Below, in pieces: positions 7,498-16,968 of a stretch of DNA of 42,836 nucleotides. The position numbers were made by a program, and so were the translations under genes. The stretch covers positions 1 through 42,836 of the forward strand of contig NZ_FRAE01000018.1 in the NCBI RefSeq assembly GCF_900142235.1, written 5' to 3'. The DNA comes from Tepidibacter formicigenes DSM 15518. GTDB lineage: Bacteria; Bacillota; Clostridia; Peptostreptococcales; Peptostreptococcaceae. A model generated the notes under the pieces. The model worked only from the letters and a program-made list of their open reading frames with translations. It ran no database searches and was not told where the DNA came from. Each line of letters opens with the position of its first letter. The stretch's first letter is position 1.

Positions 7498-8724
7498 TTA
7501 ATATAGAGGAAATTCATCTGTAAGCTCTTTTACAACATTTCCTGCTTTTTCAATTTCTCCCTTGCTTATAACTAAATCTATAGCATCTGCTATTACTTTC
7601 ATTTCGCTTTCTTTCATACCTCTTGTTGTAACAGCAGGAGTACCTATTCTTATTCCACTAGTTACAAAAGGACTCTCAGGGTCAAATGGTATTGTATTTT
7701 TATTAACAGTTATATGAGCCTCATCAAGTCTTTTTTCTGCTTCTTTACCAGTTATTTTCTTATTTCTTAAATCTAAAAGCATTAAATGATTATCAGTACC
7801 TCCAGTAACTAGATTAAATCCTCTATTTATTAATTCATCAGCTAAAGCTTTACTGTTTTTAACTATTTGCTCTTGATAAACTTTAAAATCTTCACTTAAT
7901 GCTTCTTTAAAACTAACTGCCTTAGCAGCTATTATATGCTCAAGAGGTCCTCCTTGTATACCAGGGAATATTGCCTTGTCTATTTTTTGAGCATATTCTT
8001 TCTTACATAATATAATTCCCCCTCTTGGACCTCTTAGGGTTTTATGGGTAGTACTAGTTACAAAGTCTGCTACTTCACATGGATTTTGATGAAGTCCACA
8101 AGCTACAAGTCCAGCTATATGAGCCATATCTACCATAAGCATTGCTCCTACCTCATCTGCTATTTCTTTAAACTTTCTAAAGTCAATCTCTCTTGGATAT
8201 GCACTAGCGCCTGAAACAATAAGCTTCGGCTTAACCCTATGAGCTATTTCTCTAACCTCTTCATAATCTATTCTTCCATTTTCCTTACATACTCCATATT
8301 CAGTAAAATCAAAATATTTTCCAGATATATTTACAGGTGATCCATGTGTTAAATGCCCTCCTTGAGATAAATTCATTCCCATAACTTTATCTCCAGGATT
8401 TAAAACTGCAAAATAAACACCTAAATTAGCATTTGCTCCTGAATGAGGTTGTACATTTGCATGCTCTGCTTTAAATATTTTTTTAAGTCTTTCTATTGCT
8501 AAACTTTCAATTACATCTATATGTTCACAACCTCCATAATATCTTTTACCTGGATATCCTTCTGCATACTTGTTTGTAAGATGACTTCCCATAGCCTCCA
8601 TAACTGCAAGTGATACAAAATTTTCAGATGCAATAAGCTCTATATTTCTATTTTGTCTTTCAATTTCCCTTTGAAGAGCTTCATATACATCCTTATCTGC
8701 ACTTATTAAGTTACTAAAATCCAT
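7498..8724 (-). CDS. glyA: serine hydroxymethyltransferase
   Basis: This cytoplasmic PLP enzyme interconverts serine and glycine with tetrahydrofolate. In this kind of organism it feeds one-carbon units and glycine for fermentation. The 408-residue length is typical. The Schiff-base lysine lies in [14 protein letters not shown]. The ATG at 8724 has a GGGGG ribosome binding site. It appears to be a single-gene unit: its own terminator is downstream and a divergent gene lies upstream. No riboswitch-like structure stood out in the 250-base upstream region. Confidence 0.97.
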   Translation of the reverse strand: MDFSNLISADKDVYEALQREIERQNRNIELIASENFVSLAVMEAMGSHLTNKYAEGYPGKRYYGGCEHIDVIESLAIERLKKIFKAEHANVQPHSGANANLGVYFAVLNPGDKVMGMNLSQGGHLTHGSPVNISGKYFDFTEYGVCKENGRIDYEEVREIAHRVKPKLIVSGASAYPREIDFRKFKEIADEVGAMLMVDMAHIAGLVACGLHQNPCEVADFVTSTTHKTLRGPRGGIILCKKEYAQKIDKAIFPGIQGGPLEHIIAAKAVSFKEALSEDFKVYQEQIVKNSKALADELINRGFNLVTGGTDNHLMLLDLRNKKITGKEAEKRLDEAHITVNKNTIPFDPESPFVTSGIRIGTPAVTTRGMKESEMKVIADAIDLVISKGEIEKAGNVVKELTDEFPLY

Positions 8725-8929
8725 ATTTTATCCCCCTTTTCGAAAATATTCTATTTTGGCAATTGTTTATAAATTCTTTGTATTCTATCAATTCTCCTTC
8801 ATTATTTTAAAAAAATTTTATATGATAAAAAATATATTCTAATTTTATTACTAATATTACCTTATATTTTTTATTAATAACTTTTTTTAAATTTTTTACA
8901 TATAATTAAGGATTTTTTTATATAAATTT

Positions 8930-8938
8930 TGGTATAAT
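8930..8938 (+). promoter_or_regulatory. extended -10 promoter for the exporter genes
   Basis: TGGTATAAT is a TGn extended -10 with a perfect TATAAT hexamer, 36 bases before the start codon at 8975. No strong -35 is seen, as is usual for extended -10 promoters. Confidence 0.6.
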
Positions 8939-8974
8939 CTCTTAGTATTCAAAATATAAGGGAGTGATTTTATT

Positions 8975-9748
8975 ATGACATTATCTGAAAAAAAAGGAAT
9001 ACTAAGAATTGCTCTTTATGCTGGTGAAATAATGCTTAAAAACGGAGCAGAAATATACAGAGTGGAAGATACTATTAGTAGAATATGTAAATCCAAGAAC
9101 ATAAATCATGTTAATTCTTTTGTAACTCCAACAGGAATATTTATATCAGACGATAGAATGGATGGTATAAGCTTTATAAAGAGAATAAAATCTAGAAGTA
9201 TAGATTTAAACAAAGTCTCTAAAGTAAATGATTTTTCAAGGGAATTTGTAAGCTCTGAAATGTCATTAAAAGACGCTTTAATCAAACTAAAAAGAATAAA
9301 TAAAGCAAATAAATATACGCCGTTAACTAGAGTATTTTTTACAGGAGTTATTGCTGGATTTTTCTCTTTAATGTTTGGAGGAAAATTACTTGATTTTGCT
9401 GCAGCTTTTGTAATATCTATGATTTCTATAATTGCAGGAGATAAAATAGAAGAAATTAGTGAAACTCCATTTTTAACAACAATTGCTTCATCTTCAATAG
9501 TAGGATTTCTTGCTATACTATTTACTAAAATAGGCTTTGGAAAAAGTCTGGATATGATAATAGTAGGTGCTATTATGCCATTAGTTCCTGGTGTATCTTT
9601 AACTAATGGACTTAGAGATTTTATATCTGGAGATTTAATTGCCGGGCTTGCAAAAATATTTGAAGCGGTTTTTATTGCTATATGTATAGCTGTTGGAATA
9701 GGAGTTATATTCAAATTATGGATAAATGTATTTGGAGGTGTATTATAA
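8975..9748 (+). CDS. threonine/serine exporter family protein, YjjP-like part
   Basis: This is one half of a split ThrE-type exporter (DUF1212 family) thought to move threonine, serine or small organic acids out of the cell. Residues 1-110 are hydrophilic and include the family motif MLKNGAEIYRVEDTI near 20-34. About five membrane segments follow between 115 and 255. The ATG has an AGGGAG ribosome binding site. The stop codon abuts the start of the next gene (TAAATG), so the two halves are probably made in equal amounts. The substrate is inferred from the family; in an amino-acid fermenter, overflow amino acids are plausible. Confidence 0.88.
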   Translation: MTLSEKKGILRIALYAGEIMLKNGAEIYRVEDTISRICKSKNINHVNSFVTPTGIFISDDRMDGISFIKRIKSRSIDLNKVSKVNDFSREFVSSEMSLKDALIKLKRINKANKYTPLTRVFFTGVIAGFFSLMFGGKLLDFAAAFVISMISIIAGDKIEEISETPFLTTIASSSIVGFLAILFTKIGFGKSLDMIIVGAIMPLVPGVSLTNGLRDFISGDLIAGLAKIFEAVFIAICIAVGIGVIFKLWINVFGGVL

Positions 9749-10195
9749 ATGCCTTTATATCTTCATTTTGTATATTCTTTTATTGCTACAATTGGTTTTT
9801 CTATACTTTTTAATGTACCTAAAAAAGCTCTATTTTATGCAAGTATTACAGGAAGTATAGGTTGGACTTTGTATACTTACATGAATTATATTACCACTTC
9901 TCCTCCTCTAGCAAACTTTATAGCAGCAACAATAGTAGGAGTTTTAGGAGAAATATTTGCAAGAATCGATAAAAAACCTGTTACAGTATTTGTTATTCCT
10001 GGAATAGTCCCACTAGTTCCAGGTTATGGAATGTACTTAACTATGATTAATATTATAAATAATGATTTTTATAAAGCAGCTAAAATTGGTAGTGATACAA
10101 TATTTGTAGCAGGAGCTATAGCCATGGGTATAATCCTTGTATCTTCAATTGCTAAAGTTATCAAAAAAAGAAAAATACAAAAGGTTGCTAAATAA
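9749..10195 (+). CDS. threonine/serine exporter family protein, YjjB-like part
   Basis: This is the second half of the split exporter (DUF3815/YjjB type). Its 148 residues form four or five membrane segments with the typical stretch VPGIVPLVPGYGMY (written here as IPGIVPLVPGYGMY). It starts directly on the stop codon of the previous gene. Its GGAGGTG ribosome binding site lies inside the end of that gene. The C-terminus ends in a basic KKRKIQK tail. The terminator hairpin overlaps the final codons. Confidence 0.87.
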   Translation: MPLYLHFVYSFIATIGFSILFNVPKKALFYASITGSIGWTLYTYMNYITTSPPLANFIAATIVGVLGEIFARIDKKPVTVFVIPGIVPLVPGYGMYLTMINIINNDFYKAAKIGSDTIFVAGAIAMGIILVSSIAKVIKKRKIQKVAK

Positions 10196-10216
10196 ATTTT
10201 AGCAACCTTTTGTATT
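10174..10216. terminator. bidirectional terminator between convergent genes
   Basis: A perfect 19-bp stem (AATACAAAAGGTTGCTAAA and its complement) has a five-base loop. Its left arm lies in the last codons of the yjjB-like gene and its right arm reaches the stop codon of the convergent rseC-like gene, so one hairpin serves both. Confidence 0.85.
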
Positions 10217-10646
10217 ACTTTTGATTTAAAATATTAGTTATAACCGGAGTATATTCTTCGCTTTTCTTAAATTTTGGTTCATTTATCTTAATTATTACAA
10301 AAGTTATAACCATTAAACCAAGTCCTATAATAGCACTCATCGTTTCTATATTTCCATTATAATTTATAACTTTAAGAATTTTATTTCCAAACATAATTCC
10401 CATCAAAAGCATAAATAGTGGAATTACATAAGCTATAGCAGCAGCTTTAAGGACATTAGTAGTCTCAATATCTACTTCAACAAAATCTCCAACCTGAGCA
10501 TTTACTTTATTTAATGCATCTATTGTTATATCTTTGCTTTCATCTCCCATTTCACATGCTCCACAGCTTGCACATGCAGAGTGTCTTTGCATTTTTAAAG
10601 TAGCCATATTTTCATTTTTATCTATAATTACACCTGTTTGTCTCAT
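10215..10646 (-). CDS. RseC/MucC-like (SoxR-reducing family) membrane protein
   Basis: The protein is small, with a Cys-rich N-terminal part (CASCGAC near residues 24-30), a hydrophilic OB-like segment, and two membrane segments (about 70-90 and 103-122). This fits the RseC/MucC family, linked to reduction of redox sensors or to Rnf-type complexes. The start is the ATG at 10646, with AGGTG six bases upstream. A GTG three codons earlier coincides with that ribosome binding site. It lies nine bases after a CsoR-type repressor and is presumably cotranscribed. The family is likely; the partner is unknown. Confidence 0.75.
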   Translation of the reverse strand: MRQTGVIIDKNENMATLKMQRHSACASCGACEMGDESKDITIDALNKVNAQVGDFVEVDIETTNVLKAAAIAYVIPLFMLLMGIMFGNKILKVINYNGNIETMSAIIGLGLMVITFVIIKINEPKFKKSEEYTPVITNILNQK

Positions 10647-10655
10647 ATTTATCAC

Positions 10656-10949
10656 CTACTTCATAAATTTAAGCATCGTCTTTATTAATTCATCAATTAC
10701 TCTATCAGTTTCTTCCCCATTTGAATTATCTATAGTTTTCTTGACACATCTCTTTACATGATTTTCAAGTATTATTCCACCAACTTTGTCTATTGCTGAA
10801 CGTATAGCTGCTATTTGTATCAGTATATCTACACAATACTTTTCTTCATTTACCATTTTCTGAATTCCTTTTACTTGTCCTTCTATTCTTCTAAGCCTTT
10901 TAATTATAGCTTCTTTGTCATGTTTACTTTTATCTGATAATTCATTCAT
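10656..10949 (-). CDS. CsoR-type metal-sensing transcriptional repressor
   Basis: This is an all-helical repressor of the CsoR/RcnR/FrmR family. The Cys-His-Cys set typical of copper-type sensors is present: the Cys in EEKYCVDIL, the His in LENHVK and the Cys in VKRCV. The motif RLRRIEGQVKGIQKM is the family hallmark. The start is taken as the ATG at 10949, eight bases after AAGGAAG. An upstream ATG at 10967 overlaps the stop of the previous gene (TAATG) but lacks a ribosome binding site. No copper ATPase lies nearby, so its target is either this operon or genes outside the window. Confidence 0.88.
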   Translation of the reverse strand: MNELSDKSKHDKEAIIKRLRRIEGQVKGIQKMVNEEKYCVDILIQIAAIRSAIDKVGGIILENHVKRCVKKTIDNSNGEETDRVIDELIKTMLKFMK

Positions 10950-10966
10950 AAACAAACTTCCTTTCA

Positions 10967-11239
10967 TTAATTTTTAAAATAAAAGTAAGCAGATAGTATT
11001 GCAAGTAATCCTAATCTTCTTATAAGTTCAAAGTTTCTAGGACTTATTCTATACTTATCCTTTAAATAAATTAATACATGTCTTAATACAATATTTATAA
11101 AGCTCAATATAAATATTAATAATATATTATGATAAGATAGCATTTCTAAATCCTTAAAAAAGAATTTTGCTATTAATAGAATTCCAGGAAAAACGACTGT
11201 AAATATTATGAATTCATCTATTATTCTTTTCAAAATCAT
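10967..11239 (-). CDS. small membrane protein, unrecognised
   Basis: The protein has 90 residues and three predicted membrane segments (about 10-27, 37-58, 70-86) separated by basic loops (KDKYRISPRNFELIRR). I do not recognise a family. It is the first gene after a strong sigma-A promoter and is followed by the CsoR-type repressor and the RseC-like protein. The ATG at 11239 sits almost on top of its GGGGAG site. A TTG two codons later, at 11233, has better spacing and may be the true start. Confidence 0.7.
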   Translation of the reverse strand: MILKRIIDEFIIFTVVFPGILLIAKFFFKDLEMLSYHNILLIFILSFINIVLRHVLIYLKDKYRISPRNFELIRRLGLLAILSAYFYFKN

Positions 11240-11256
11240 CTCCCCTTAAGATACCT

Positions 11257-11268
11257 TATACATGTATA
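11257..11268. promoter_or_regulatory. 12-bp palindrome in the leader of the csoR operon
   Basis: TATACATGTATA is a perfect palindrome located 10-20 bases downstream of the predicted transcript start, a position where a repressor could act. It could be the operator of the CsoR-type protein, but known CsoR operators are usually G-rich, so the link is weak. Confidence 0.3.
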
Positions 11269-11284
11269 TTTATCATTAATTTTA

Positions 11285-11314
11285 ATTATACTTTTATATG
11301 TAGTATAATGTCAA
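11285..11314 (-). promoter_or_regulatory. sigma-A promoter of the membrane protein-csoR-rseC operon
   Basis: On the minus strand a perfect TTGACA (11309-11314) and a perfect TATAAT (11285-11290) are separated by 18 bases. The predicted start is near 11278, about 40 bases before the first gene. Confidence 0.85.
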
Positions 11315-11316
11315 AT

Positions 11317-11347
11317 AAAATAGACTGCTAATTTAGCAGCCTATTTT
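11317..11347 (-). terminator. terminator of aspS and its upstream operon
   Basis: AAATAG-A-CTGCTAA pairs with TTAGCAG-C-CTATTT, giving a 12- to 13-bp stem with one mismatch. It starts a few bases after the aspS stop codon. On the minus strand it runs into T-rich sequence. Confidence 0.75.
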
Positions 11348-11349
11348 TA

Positions 11350-13128
11350 TTATTCACTTAAATCAAGTTTTATATTAAGTTCTTCAAGTTGTTTTTCATC
11401 TGCTATTGCAGGAGCATTAGTCATAGGACAAGATGCATTTTGAGTTTTAGGGAATGCTATTACTTGTCTTATGTTATCTTCTCCTGCAAGAAGCATTATA
11501 AGTCTATCAAATCCAAATGCAATTCCTCCATGTGGTGGAGTTCCATATTTAAATGCATCAAGTAAAAATCCAAATTTATCATAAGCTTCTTCTTCACTAA
11601 ATCCTAATGCTTTAAACATTTTCTTTTGAATTTCTTCATTGTATATTCTTATACTTCCTCCACCTATTTCAAATCCATTTAATACTATATCATATGCTTT
11701 AGCTCTAACATTTTCTTTATCACTATCAAGTTTTTCTATATCTTCATCCATTGGTGATGTAAATGGATGGTGCATTGCTACATATCTGTCTTCTTCTTCA
11801 TCATATTCAAATAAAGGAAATTCTGTAACCCATAAAAGTTTAAATTCATTTTTATCAAGGATTTCAAGTCTTTTAGCTACTTCATTTCTTAAGTTTCCTA
11901 ATGAATCAAATACTACTTTATCTTTATCTGCTACAAATAATAGTAAATCTCCTTCTTTTGCATCCATTCTGTCTAGAATTTGATTTAGCTTTTCTTCACC
12001 AAAGAATTTAGCAATAGGTGATGTTACTCCTTCATTTGTTACTTTCATCCAAGCAAGACCTTTTGCTCCATAAGTTTTAACATATTCTTCAAGTGATGTT
12101 ATATTTTTTCTAGTGAATTTATCTGCATAACCTTTTACATTTATACCTCTAACGCTTCCACCATTTTCTACTGTAGAGCTGAATACTTTAAAGTCACATT
12201 CCTTAACTATTTCAGAAATATTTTTAAGTTCAAATCCAAATCTTATATCAGGTTTGTCAGATCCATATCTTTCCATAGCCTCTTTATAAGGCATTCTAGG
12301 GAACGGAAGAGATATATCAACATTTAAAGTTTCTTTAAATATTCTTTGAAGCATTTTCTCCATTATATCTATAACATCATCAATTTCAACGAATGACATT
12401 TCACAGTCTATTTGAGTAAACTCTGGCTGTCTATCAGCTCTTAAATCTTCGTCTCTAAAACATTTTACTATTTGGAAATATCTATCCATTCCAGAAACCA
12501 TTAAAAGCTGCTTAAATAATTGAGGAGATTGAGGAAGTGCATAGAATTTTCCTTCATTAACTCTACTTGGAACTAAATAATCTCTTGCTCCTTCTGGTGT
12601 TGGCTTTGTTAAAAATGGAGTTTCTATTTCTAAAAAGTTATTTTCTGAAAGATAATTTCTAACAATATTAGATACTTTATGTCTTAAAATCAAGTTCTTT
12701 TGCATAGATGGTTTTCTTAAGTCTAAGTATCTATATTTAAGTCTTAAGTTTTCTGAAACTTCATCGTCATCTTTTATGTAAATAGGAGGAGTTTCTGATT
12801 TATTTAAAACTTTAATTTGATTTGCAAAAACTTCTATATTTCCTGTTGGAATATTTGGATTTTTAGATTGTCTTTCAAATACCTTTCCCTTTATAGCTAT
12901 TACATATTCAGATCCTAATTTTTCTGCTTTTTCAAAAGCTTCTTTAGATACTTCTGTATCAAATACTATCTGGCATATTCCTTTTATATCTCTTAAATCG
13001 ACGAATACTAATCCTCCTAAGTTTCTCTTCTTTTGAACCCATCCCATTAATACTACTTCTTCACCTATATTAGCTTCTCTTAAATCTCCACAATAATGTG
13101 TTCTTTTTAGTCCATTTAACTTTTCCAT
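11350..13128 (-). CDS. aspS: aspartyl-tRNA synthetase
   Basis: This class II synthetase charges tRNA-Asp, and possibly tRNA-Asn if the organism lacks AsnS and uses amidation. The order is an N-terminal OB anticodon-binding domain (about 1-110), then the catalytic core with motif 2 ([18 protein letters not shown]), then the bacterial-type GAD insertion (about 290-410), then motif 3 ([15 protein letters not shown]). The 592-residue length is normal for the bacterial type. The ATG at 13128 has an AGGAGG site. It lies 11 bases after hisS and is last in the operon. No T-box was found in front of it. Confidence 0.98.
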   Translation of the reverse strand: MEKLNGLKRTHYCGDLREANIGEEVVLMGWVQKKRNLGGLVFVDLRDIKGICQIVFDTEVSKEAFEKAEKLGSEYVIAIKGKVFERQSKNPNIPTGNIEVFANQIKVLNKSETPPIYIKDDDEVSENLRLKYRYLDLRKPSMQKNLILRHKVSNIVRNYLSENNFLEIETPFLTKPTPEGARDYLVPSRVNEGKFYALPQSPQLFKQLLMVSGMDRYFQIVKCFRDEDLRADRQPEFTQIDCEMSFVEIDDVIDIMEKMLQRIFKETLNVDISLPFPRMPYKEAMERYGSDKPDIRFGFELKNISEIVKECDFKVFSSTVENGGSVRGINVKGYADKFTRKNITSLEEYVKTYGAKGLAWMKVTNEGVTSPIAKFFGEEKLNQILDRMDAKEGDLLLFVADKDKVVFDSLGNLRNEVAKRLEILDKNEFKLLWVTEFPLFEYDEEEDRYVAMHHPFTSPMDEDIEKLDSDKENVRAKAYDIVLNGFEIGGGSIRIYNEEIQKKMFKALGFSEEEAYDKFGFLLDAFKYGTPPHGGIAFGFDRLIMLLAGEDNIRQVIAFPKTQNASCPMTNAPAIADEKQLEELNIKLDLSE

Positions 13129-13139
13129 ATCGTTCCTCC

Positions 13140-14399
13140 TTAAAGCATATTTTTTAATACATCTACTATTTCACTTAATTTTATTTCTATTTGATTTGAT
13201 GTTTCCATATTTTTAAGTGCAGCTGCATCCTTATCTATTTCATCATCTCCAAGTACTATAGTAAATTTAGCATTTACTTTATTAGAGTACTTAAATTGAG
13301 CTTTAACACTTCTTCCTATATGATCTTTATCACAAGATATATTATTTTCTCTTAAACTTTTAAGTATTTTAAAACTTTCATTCTCTGCTTTTTCTCCAAT
13401 TGTAACTATGAATATATCAAGTCCATCATCTTTAGGTATTTCTATATTATTGTTTTCAATAGTTAAAAGAAGTCTTTCAATTCCCATACCGAAACCTATA
13501 CCAGAAGTTTTAGGTCCTCCAAGTTCTTCAACTAAACCATCATATCTTCCTCCGCCACATACTGTACTTTGAGCCCCTATATCATTAGAAATTATTTCAA
13601 ATGCAGTTTTAGTATAGTAATCAAGCCCTCTAACTATTTTAGGATCAACAGTATACTCTACTCCCATATTTTCTAAGTAAACTTTAACCTTTTCAAAGTG
13701 ATCTTTACATTCTCCACAAATATTATCTATCATTAAAGGAGCGTCTGTTATTTCATTTTGACAATCTTCATTTTTACAATCTAATATTCTAAGAGGATTT
13801 TTTTCATATCTACCCTGACATGTTTTGCATAATTTATCTAGCTTTTCACCTAAATAAGCTCTTAATTTATTATTATATTCACTTCTACACTTAGGACATC
13901 CTATAGAATTTATTCTAAGTTCTAATTTTTGTAGTCCTACTCTTTTAAAAAACTCCATGGCAAGAGCCATAACCTCTGCATCTATTGATGGTAATTCACT
14001 TCCAAATGCTTCTATACCAAATTGGTGAAATTGTCTAAGTCTTCCTGCCTGAGGTCTTTCATATCTAAAGCAAGGAGTTATATAGTAAAGCTTTGTAGGT
14101 TGAGTATTAGCATATAGTTTATTTTCAATAAAAGCTCTAACAGCACCTGCTGTTCCTTCTGGCTTTAAAGTAATTTCTCTTCCTCCATTATCTTCAAAAG
14201 AATACATTTCCTTTTGAACTATATCTGTAGTTTCACCTACTCCTCTTTTAAAAAGCTCTGTGTGCTCAAATACTGGAGTTCTAATTTCTTCATATCCAAA
14301 TAAACTGCATACTTTTCTAAATAAATTTTCTACATAAATCCATTTATAGGACTCACCTGGTAATATATCTTTAGTTCCCCTTGGGGCTTTAATAGCCAT
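13140..14399 (-). CDS. hisS: histidyl-tRNA synthetase
   Basis: This class II synthetase charges tRNA-His. Motif 2 ([19 protein letters not shown]), the histidine-specific [12 protein letters not shown] and motif 3 ([13 protein letters not shown]) are all present. The C-terminal 95 residues are the anticodon-binding domain. Four Cys pairs between about residues 165 and 215 (CPKC, CKTC, CKNEDC, CGEC) suggest a zinc-binding insertion, as in some clostridial HisS. The ATG overlaps the hemZ stop (TAATG), and the GGAGG site is inside hemZ. Confidence 0.97.
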   Translation of the reverse strand: MAIKAPRGTKDILPGESYKWIYVENLFRKVCSLFGYEEIRTPVFEHTELFKRGVGETTDIVQKEMYSFEDNGGREITLKPEGTAGAVRAFIENKLYANTQPTKLYYITPCFRYERPQAGRLRQFHQFGIEAFGSELPSIDAEVMALAMEFFKRVGLQKLELRINSIGCPKCRSEYNNKLRAYLGEKLDKLCKTCQGRYEKNPLRILDCKNEDCQNEITDAPLMIDNICGECKDHFEKVKVYLENMGVEYTVDPKIVRGLDYYTKTAFEIISNDIGAQSTVCGGGRYDGLVEELGGPKTSGIGFGMGIERLLLTIENNNIEIPKDDGLDIFIVTIGEKAENESFKILKSLRENNISCDKDHIGRSVKAQFKYSNKVNAKFTIVLGDDEIDKDAAALKNMETSNQIEIKLSEIVDVLKNML

Positions 14400-15862
14400 T
14401 ATAAAACCTCCTCTTCTTTCTTTTTAATCATTTCATCTACTCTTTTTATATAATGTTCTATATTCTTAACGTTAGGAACTCTTTCTATTCTGTTTTCATC
14501 TAAATATACTATCTTAGAATTCGCTCCTGCTCCTAATGCAAATATACTTTGTTTTTCTTCCATTATTTGAATATTATATATACATTCAAATCCTTTTTTG
14601 GAATATCCTATATTTTCAAGATTTCCTAACATATGCTTTTGTCTATACATGTAGTATGGATTTAAACCCATTTTTTGAGCATAATCCATGGAAATATCTA
14701 TCATCTTAACCATATCCATGTACTGACTAAGTTCGTATTCTTGAATATTTTCCTTAAGTTTTGATGCTCTTTTTATAGCCATGGTATGAACTGTTAGGCT
14801 TTCAGGCGATAGTTTTGATATTTGTTTTAGTGTATTTTCAACCATATTTGGAGTTTCTTTTGGAAGTCCTAGTATTATATCCATATTTATATTATCAAAA
14901 CCTAAAGCTCTTGCCATATTAAAACAGTTTACAATATCCTCCACTTTATGACTTCTTCCTATCTCTAGTAACGTACTTTCATTCATAGTTTGAGGATTTA
15001 TACTTATTCTAGATATGTTTTTATCTTTTAACACTTTCAATTTTTCTTTAGTTATAGTATCCGGCCTTCCTGCTTCTACTGTAAATTCTTTTATATTAGT
15101 TAAATCAAAATTTTCGTATAAACTATCTATTAATATATTAAGCTCTTTTTCATCAAGAGTTGTAGGAGTTCCTCCTCCTATATATACACTTTCTATTTCT
15201 TTATTAAGTTTTTTAACTAAAGTTCCTACACCTTTTATCTCTTTTATCAATGCATTTAAATAATCCCCTTTAAGATGTCCCCACTGCTTTATTGTATTTG
15301 ATGGAAAAGAACAGTATACACATCTAGTTGGGCAAAAGGGTATACTAACATAAAGTGCTATTTTATTTTTATCTGGTGGATATATGAATTTTCTTTCTAC
15401 ATTTGCTATATCATAAGCTAAATTTATTTTACTCTCATCCATTTGATACTTATTATTTAATATATTATCTATTTCTTTCTTACTTTTATTTTCATCCAAA
15501 AGCTCATGAACTATTTTAGTTGGTCTAATTCCTGTTAATATTCCCCAAGGAACGTATGATTTATATATTTTAGTTAAAACTTTAAAAATACTTCTTTTTA
15601 TAACAATTTTACTTTCCTTTTTTATCTTTTTTTCATCTAAACCTTCTATTGTATCTCTTTCTTCTAAGGTAAATTTTAAATTATTATTTTCATAAAAGTA
15701 AGTTTTAGATGTTACTAAATCATTTTCTATACTGATATCATTTATTAAAAGCTTACCTTTATTTAAGTCATTATCTACAAAATTGAATTGTGAAGTAAAT
15801 AATTTCAAAAGTTCTCCGACCTCATACTTATAGTCGTGATTTTTTAAAAACACATTAATCAT
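14399..15862 (-). CDS. hemZ: HemZ-type radical SAM protein (coproporphyrinogen dehydrogenase-like)
   Basis: This belongs to the oxygen-independent coproporphyrinogen III oxidase (HemN/HemZ) family of radical SAM enzymes. The 4Fe-4S/SAM motif is CPTRCVYC (CxxxCxxC) near residue 176, followed by the SAM-binding GGGTPT. An N-terminal extension of about 160 residues before the radical SAM core is typical of HemZ. No other haem genes are present, so the physiological substrate is not certain. It is embedded between a metallo-hydrolase gene and hisS and overlaps hisS by one base. Confidence 0.9.
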   Translation of the reverse strand: MINVFLKNHDYKYEVGELLKLFTSQFNFVDNDLNKGKLLINDISIENDLVTSKTYFYENNNLKFTLEERDTIEGLDEKKIKKESKIVIKRSIFKVLTKIYKSYVPWGILTGIRPTKIVHELLDENKSKKEIDNILNNKYQMDESKINLAYDIANVERKFIYPPDKNKIALYVSIPFCPTRCVYCSFPSNTIKQWGHLKGDYLNALIKEIKGVGTLVKKLNKEIESVYIGGGTPTTLDEKELNILIDSLYENFDLTNIKEFTVEAGRPDTITKEKLKVLKDKNISRISINPQTMNESTLLEIGRSHKVEDIVNCFNMARALGFDNINMDIILGLPKETPNMVENTLKQISKLSPESLTVHTMAIKRASKLKENIQEYELSQYMDMVKMIDISMDYAQKMGLNPYYMYRQKHMLGNLENIGYSKKGFECIYNIQIMEEKQSIFALGAGANSKIVYLDENRIERVPNVKNIEHYIKRVDEMIKKKEEEVL

Positions 15863-15882
15863 TAACCACTTCTCCTTAACTT

Positions 15883-16494
15883 TTACATAAATGGATTTTT
15901 AGATTTTTCTATACCAATTTTACTTGCTGGGCCATGACCTGGAAGTACTTTAAGTTCATCATTAAAATTTGATAGCTTCTTAATGGAACTTAAAATCGTA
16001 TCATAATTTCCTCCTACAAGGTCTGTTCTTCCAATAGATCCTGCAAACAAAGTATCTCCTGTAAATAATATGTCATCTACTTTTATACATACACACCCTG
16101 GAGTATGTCCTGGAGTGTGAATTATTTTTAATTCTAAATTTCCAAGTTTTATAGTTTGTCCATCTTTTAAATATTCATCAGCTTCTATTTCTACAGCTCC
16201 ACCCATCATATAACTTAAATTATTTTCACTGCTATTTAATATGAATTTTTCCTCTTCATGTGCTAATATTTTTGCATTTGTTTTTTCTTTTAAATCTTTA
16301 ACAGCCCCTATATGATCTGCATGTCCATGAGTTAATATTATATAATCAATTTCAAATCCATTATCCTTTATAGTATCAAGTATTTCATCTAAGCTTCCAC
16401 CTGGATCTAAAACTGCACATTTTTTAGTTTCATCATCTCCTAATATATAACAGTTTACACCGTATACTCCAGCTACAATTTTTTGTAAAAACAT
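15883..16494 (-). CDS. metallo-beta-lactamase-fold hydrolase (glyoxalase II-like)
   Basis: This is a cytoplasmic binuclear-metal hydrolase. The motif THGHADH (HxHxDH, residues 56-61) plus GHTPG and TGDTLF are the metal-binding signatures. The final GHGPAS supplies the last histidine. At 203 residues it lacks the C-terminal substrate domain of true glyoxalase II, so it is better named a hydroxyacylglutathione hydrolase-like protein of unknown substrate. It lies between dtd and hemZ, with short gaps on both sides. Confidence 0.92.
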   Translation of the reverse strand: MFLQKIVAGVYGVNCYILGDDETKKCAVLDPGGSLDEILDTIKDNGFEIDYIILTHGHADHIGAVKDLKEKTNAKILAHEEEKFILNSSENNLSYMMGGAVEIEADEYLKDGQTIKLGNLELKIIHTPGHTPGCVCIKVDDILFTGDTLFAGSIGRTDLVGGNYDTILSSIKKLSNFNDELKVLPGHGPASKIGIEKSKNPFM

Positions 16495-16505
16495 AAAAAC
16501 ACCCC

Positions 16506-16955
16506 TTAAAAATTTTTCTTAGAATCTAATAAAATAGTAACAGGCCCGTCATTTACTATATCAACTGCCATATGAGCACCAAACTGTCCTTTTTCTACTT
16601 TTATACCATGTTCTTTAGCTTTATTTATAAATTCTTCATATAACGGTATAGCCTTATCAGGCTTTGCTGCTTCTGTAAAATTAGGTCTTCTTCCCTTTCT
16701 ACAATCTCCATAAAGAGTAAATTGAGATACTACTAAAAGTTCTCCTTTAATGTCTAATAAAGATAAGTTCATCTTATCGTTTTCATCTTCAAATATTCTT
16801 AAATTTACTATTTTTTCTACCATATATTCAACATCTTTTATGTCATCATCATGAGTTACTCCTAAAAGCACCATAAGACCTTTTTGAACATTTCCCACTA
16901 CATTTTCATCTACTGTTACACTTGAAGATAATACCCTTTGAACTACAGCTCTCAT
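16506..16955 (-). CDS. dtd: D-aminoacyl-tRNA deacylase
   Basis: The enzyme removes D-amino acids (and mischarged glycine) from tRNAs. Both active-site motifs are present: SQFTLYGD near residue 78 and the cross-subunit [10 protein letters not shown] near the C-terminus. The 149-residue length is typical. This role suits a cell that makes D-ornithine and D-alanine in the ornithine pathway encoded in the same window, though dtd is also a common neighbour of relA in Firmicutes. Confidence 0.96.
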   Translation of the reverse strand: MRAVVQRVLSSSVTVDENVVGNVQKGLMVLLGVTHDDDIKDVEYMVEKIVNLRIFEDENDKMNLSLLDIKGELLVVSQFTLYGDCRKGRRPNFTEAAKPDKAIPLYEEFINKAKEHGIKVEKGQFGAHMAVDIVNDGPVTILLDSKKNF

Positions 16956-16968
16956 ATTAACATCTCCT

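Noticed and set aside
9106-9714. 202-codon minus-strand frame opposite the exporter gene
   Set aside because: The plus-strand frame shows clear family motifs, membrane segments, promoter and ribosome site; the antisense frame is a shadow.
13129-14398. Possible T-box leaders for hisS and aspS
   Set aside because: hisS overlaps hemZ and aspS follows hisS by 11 bases, leaving no room for a leader; no T-box motif was seen.
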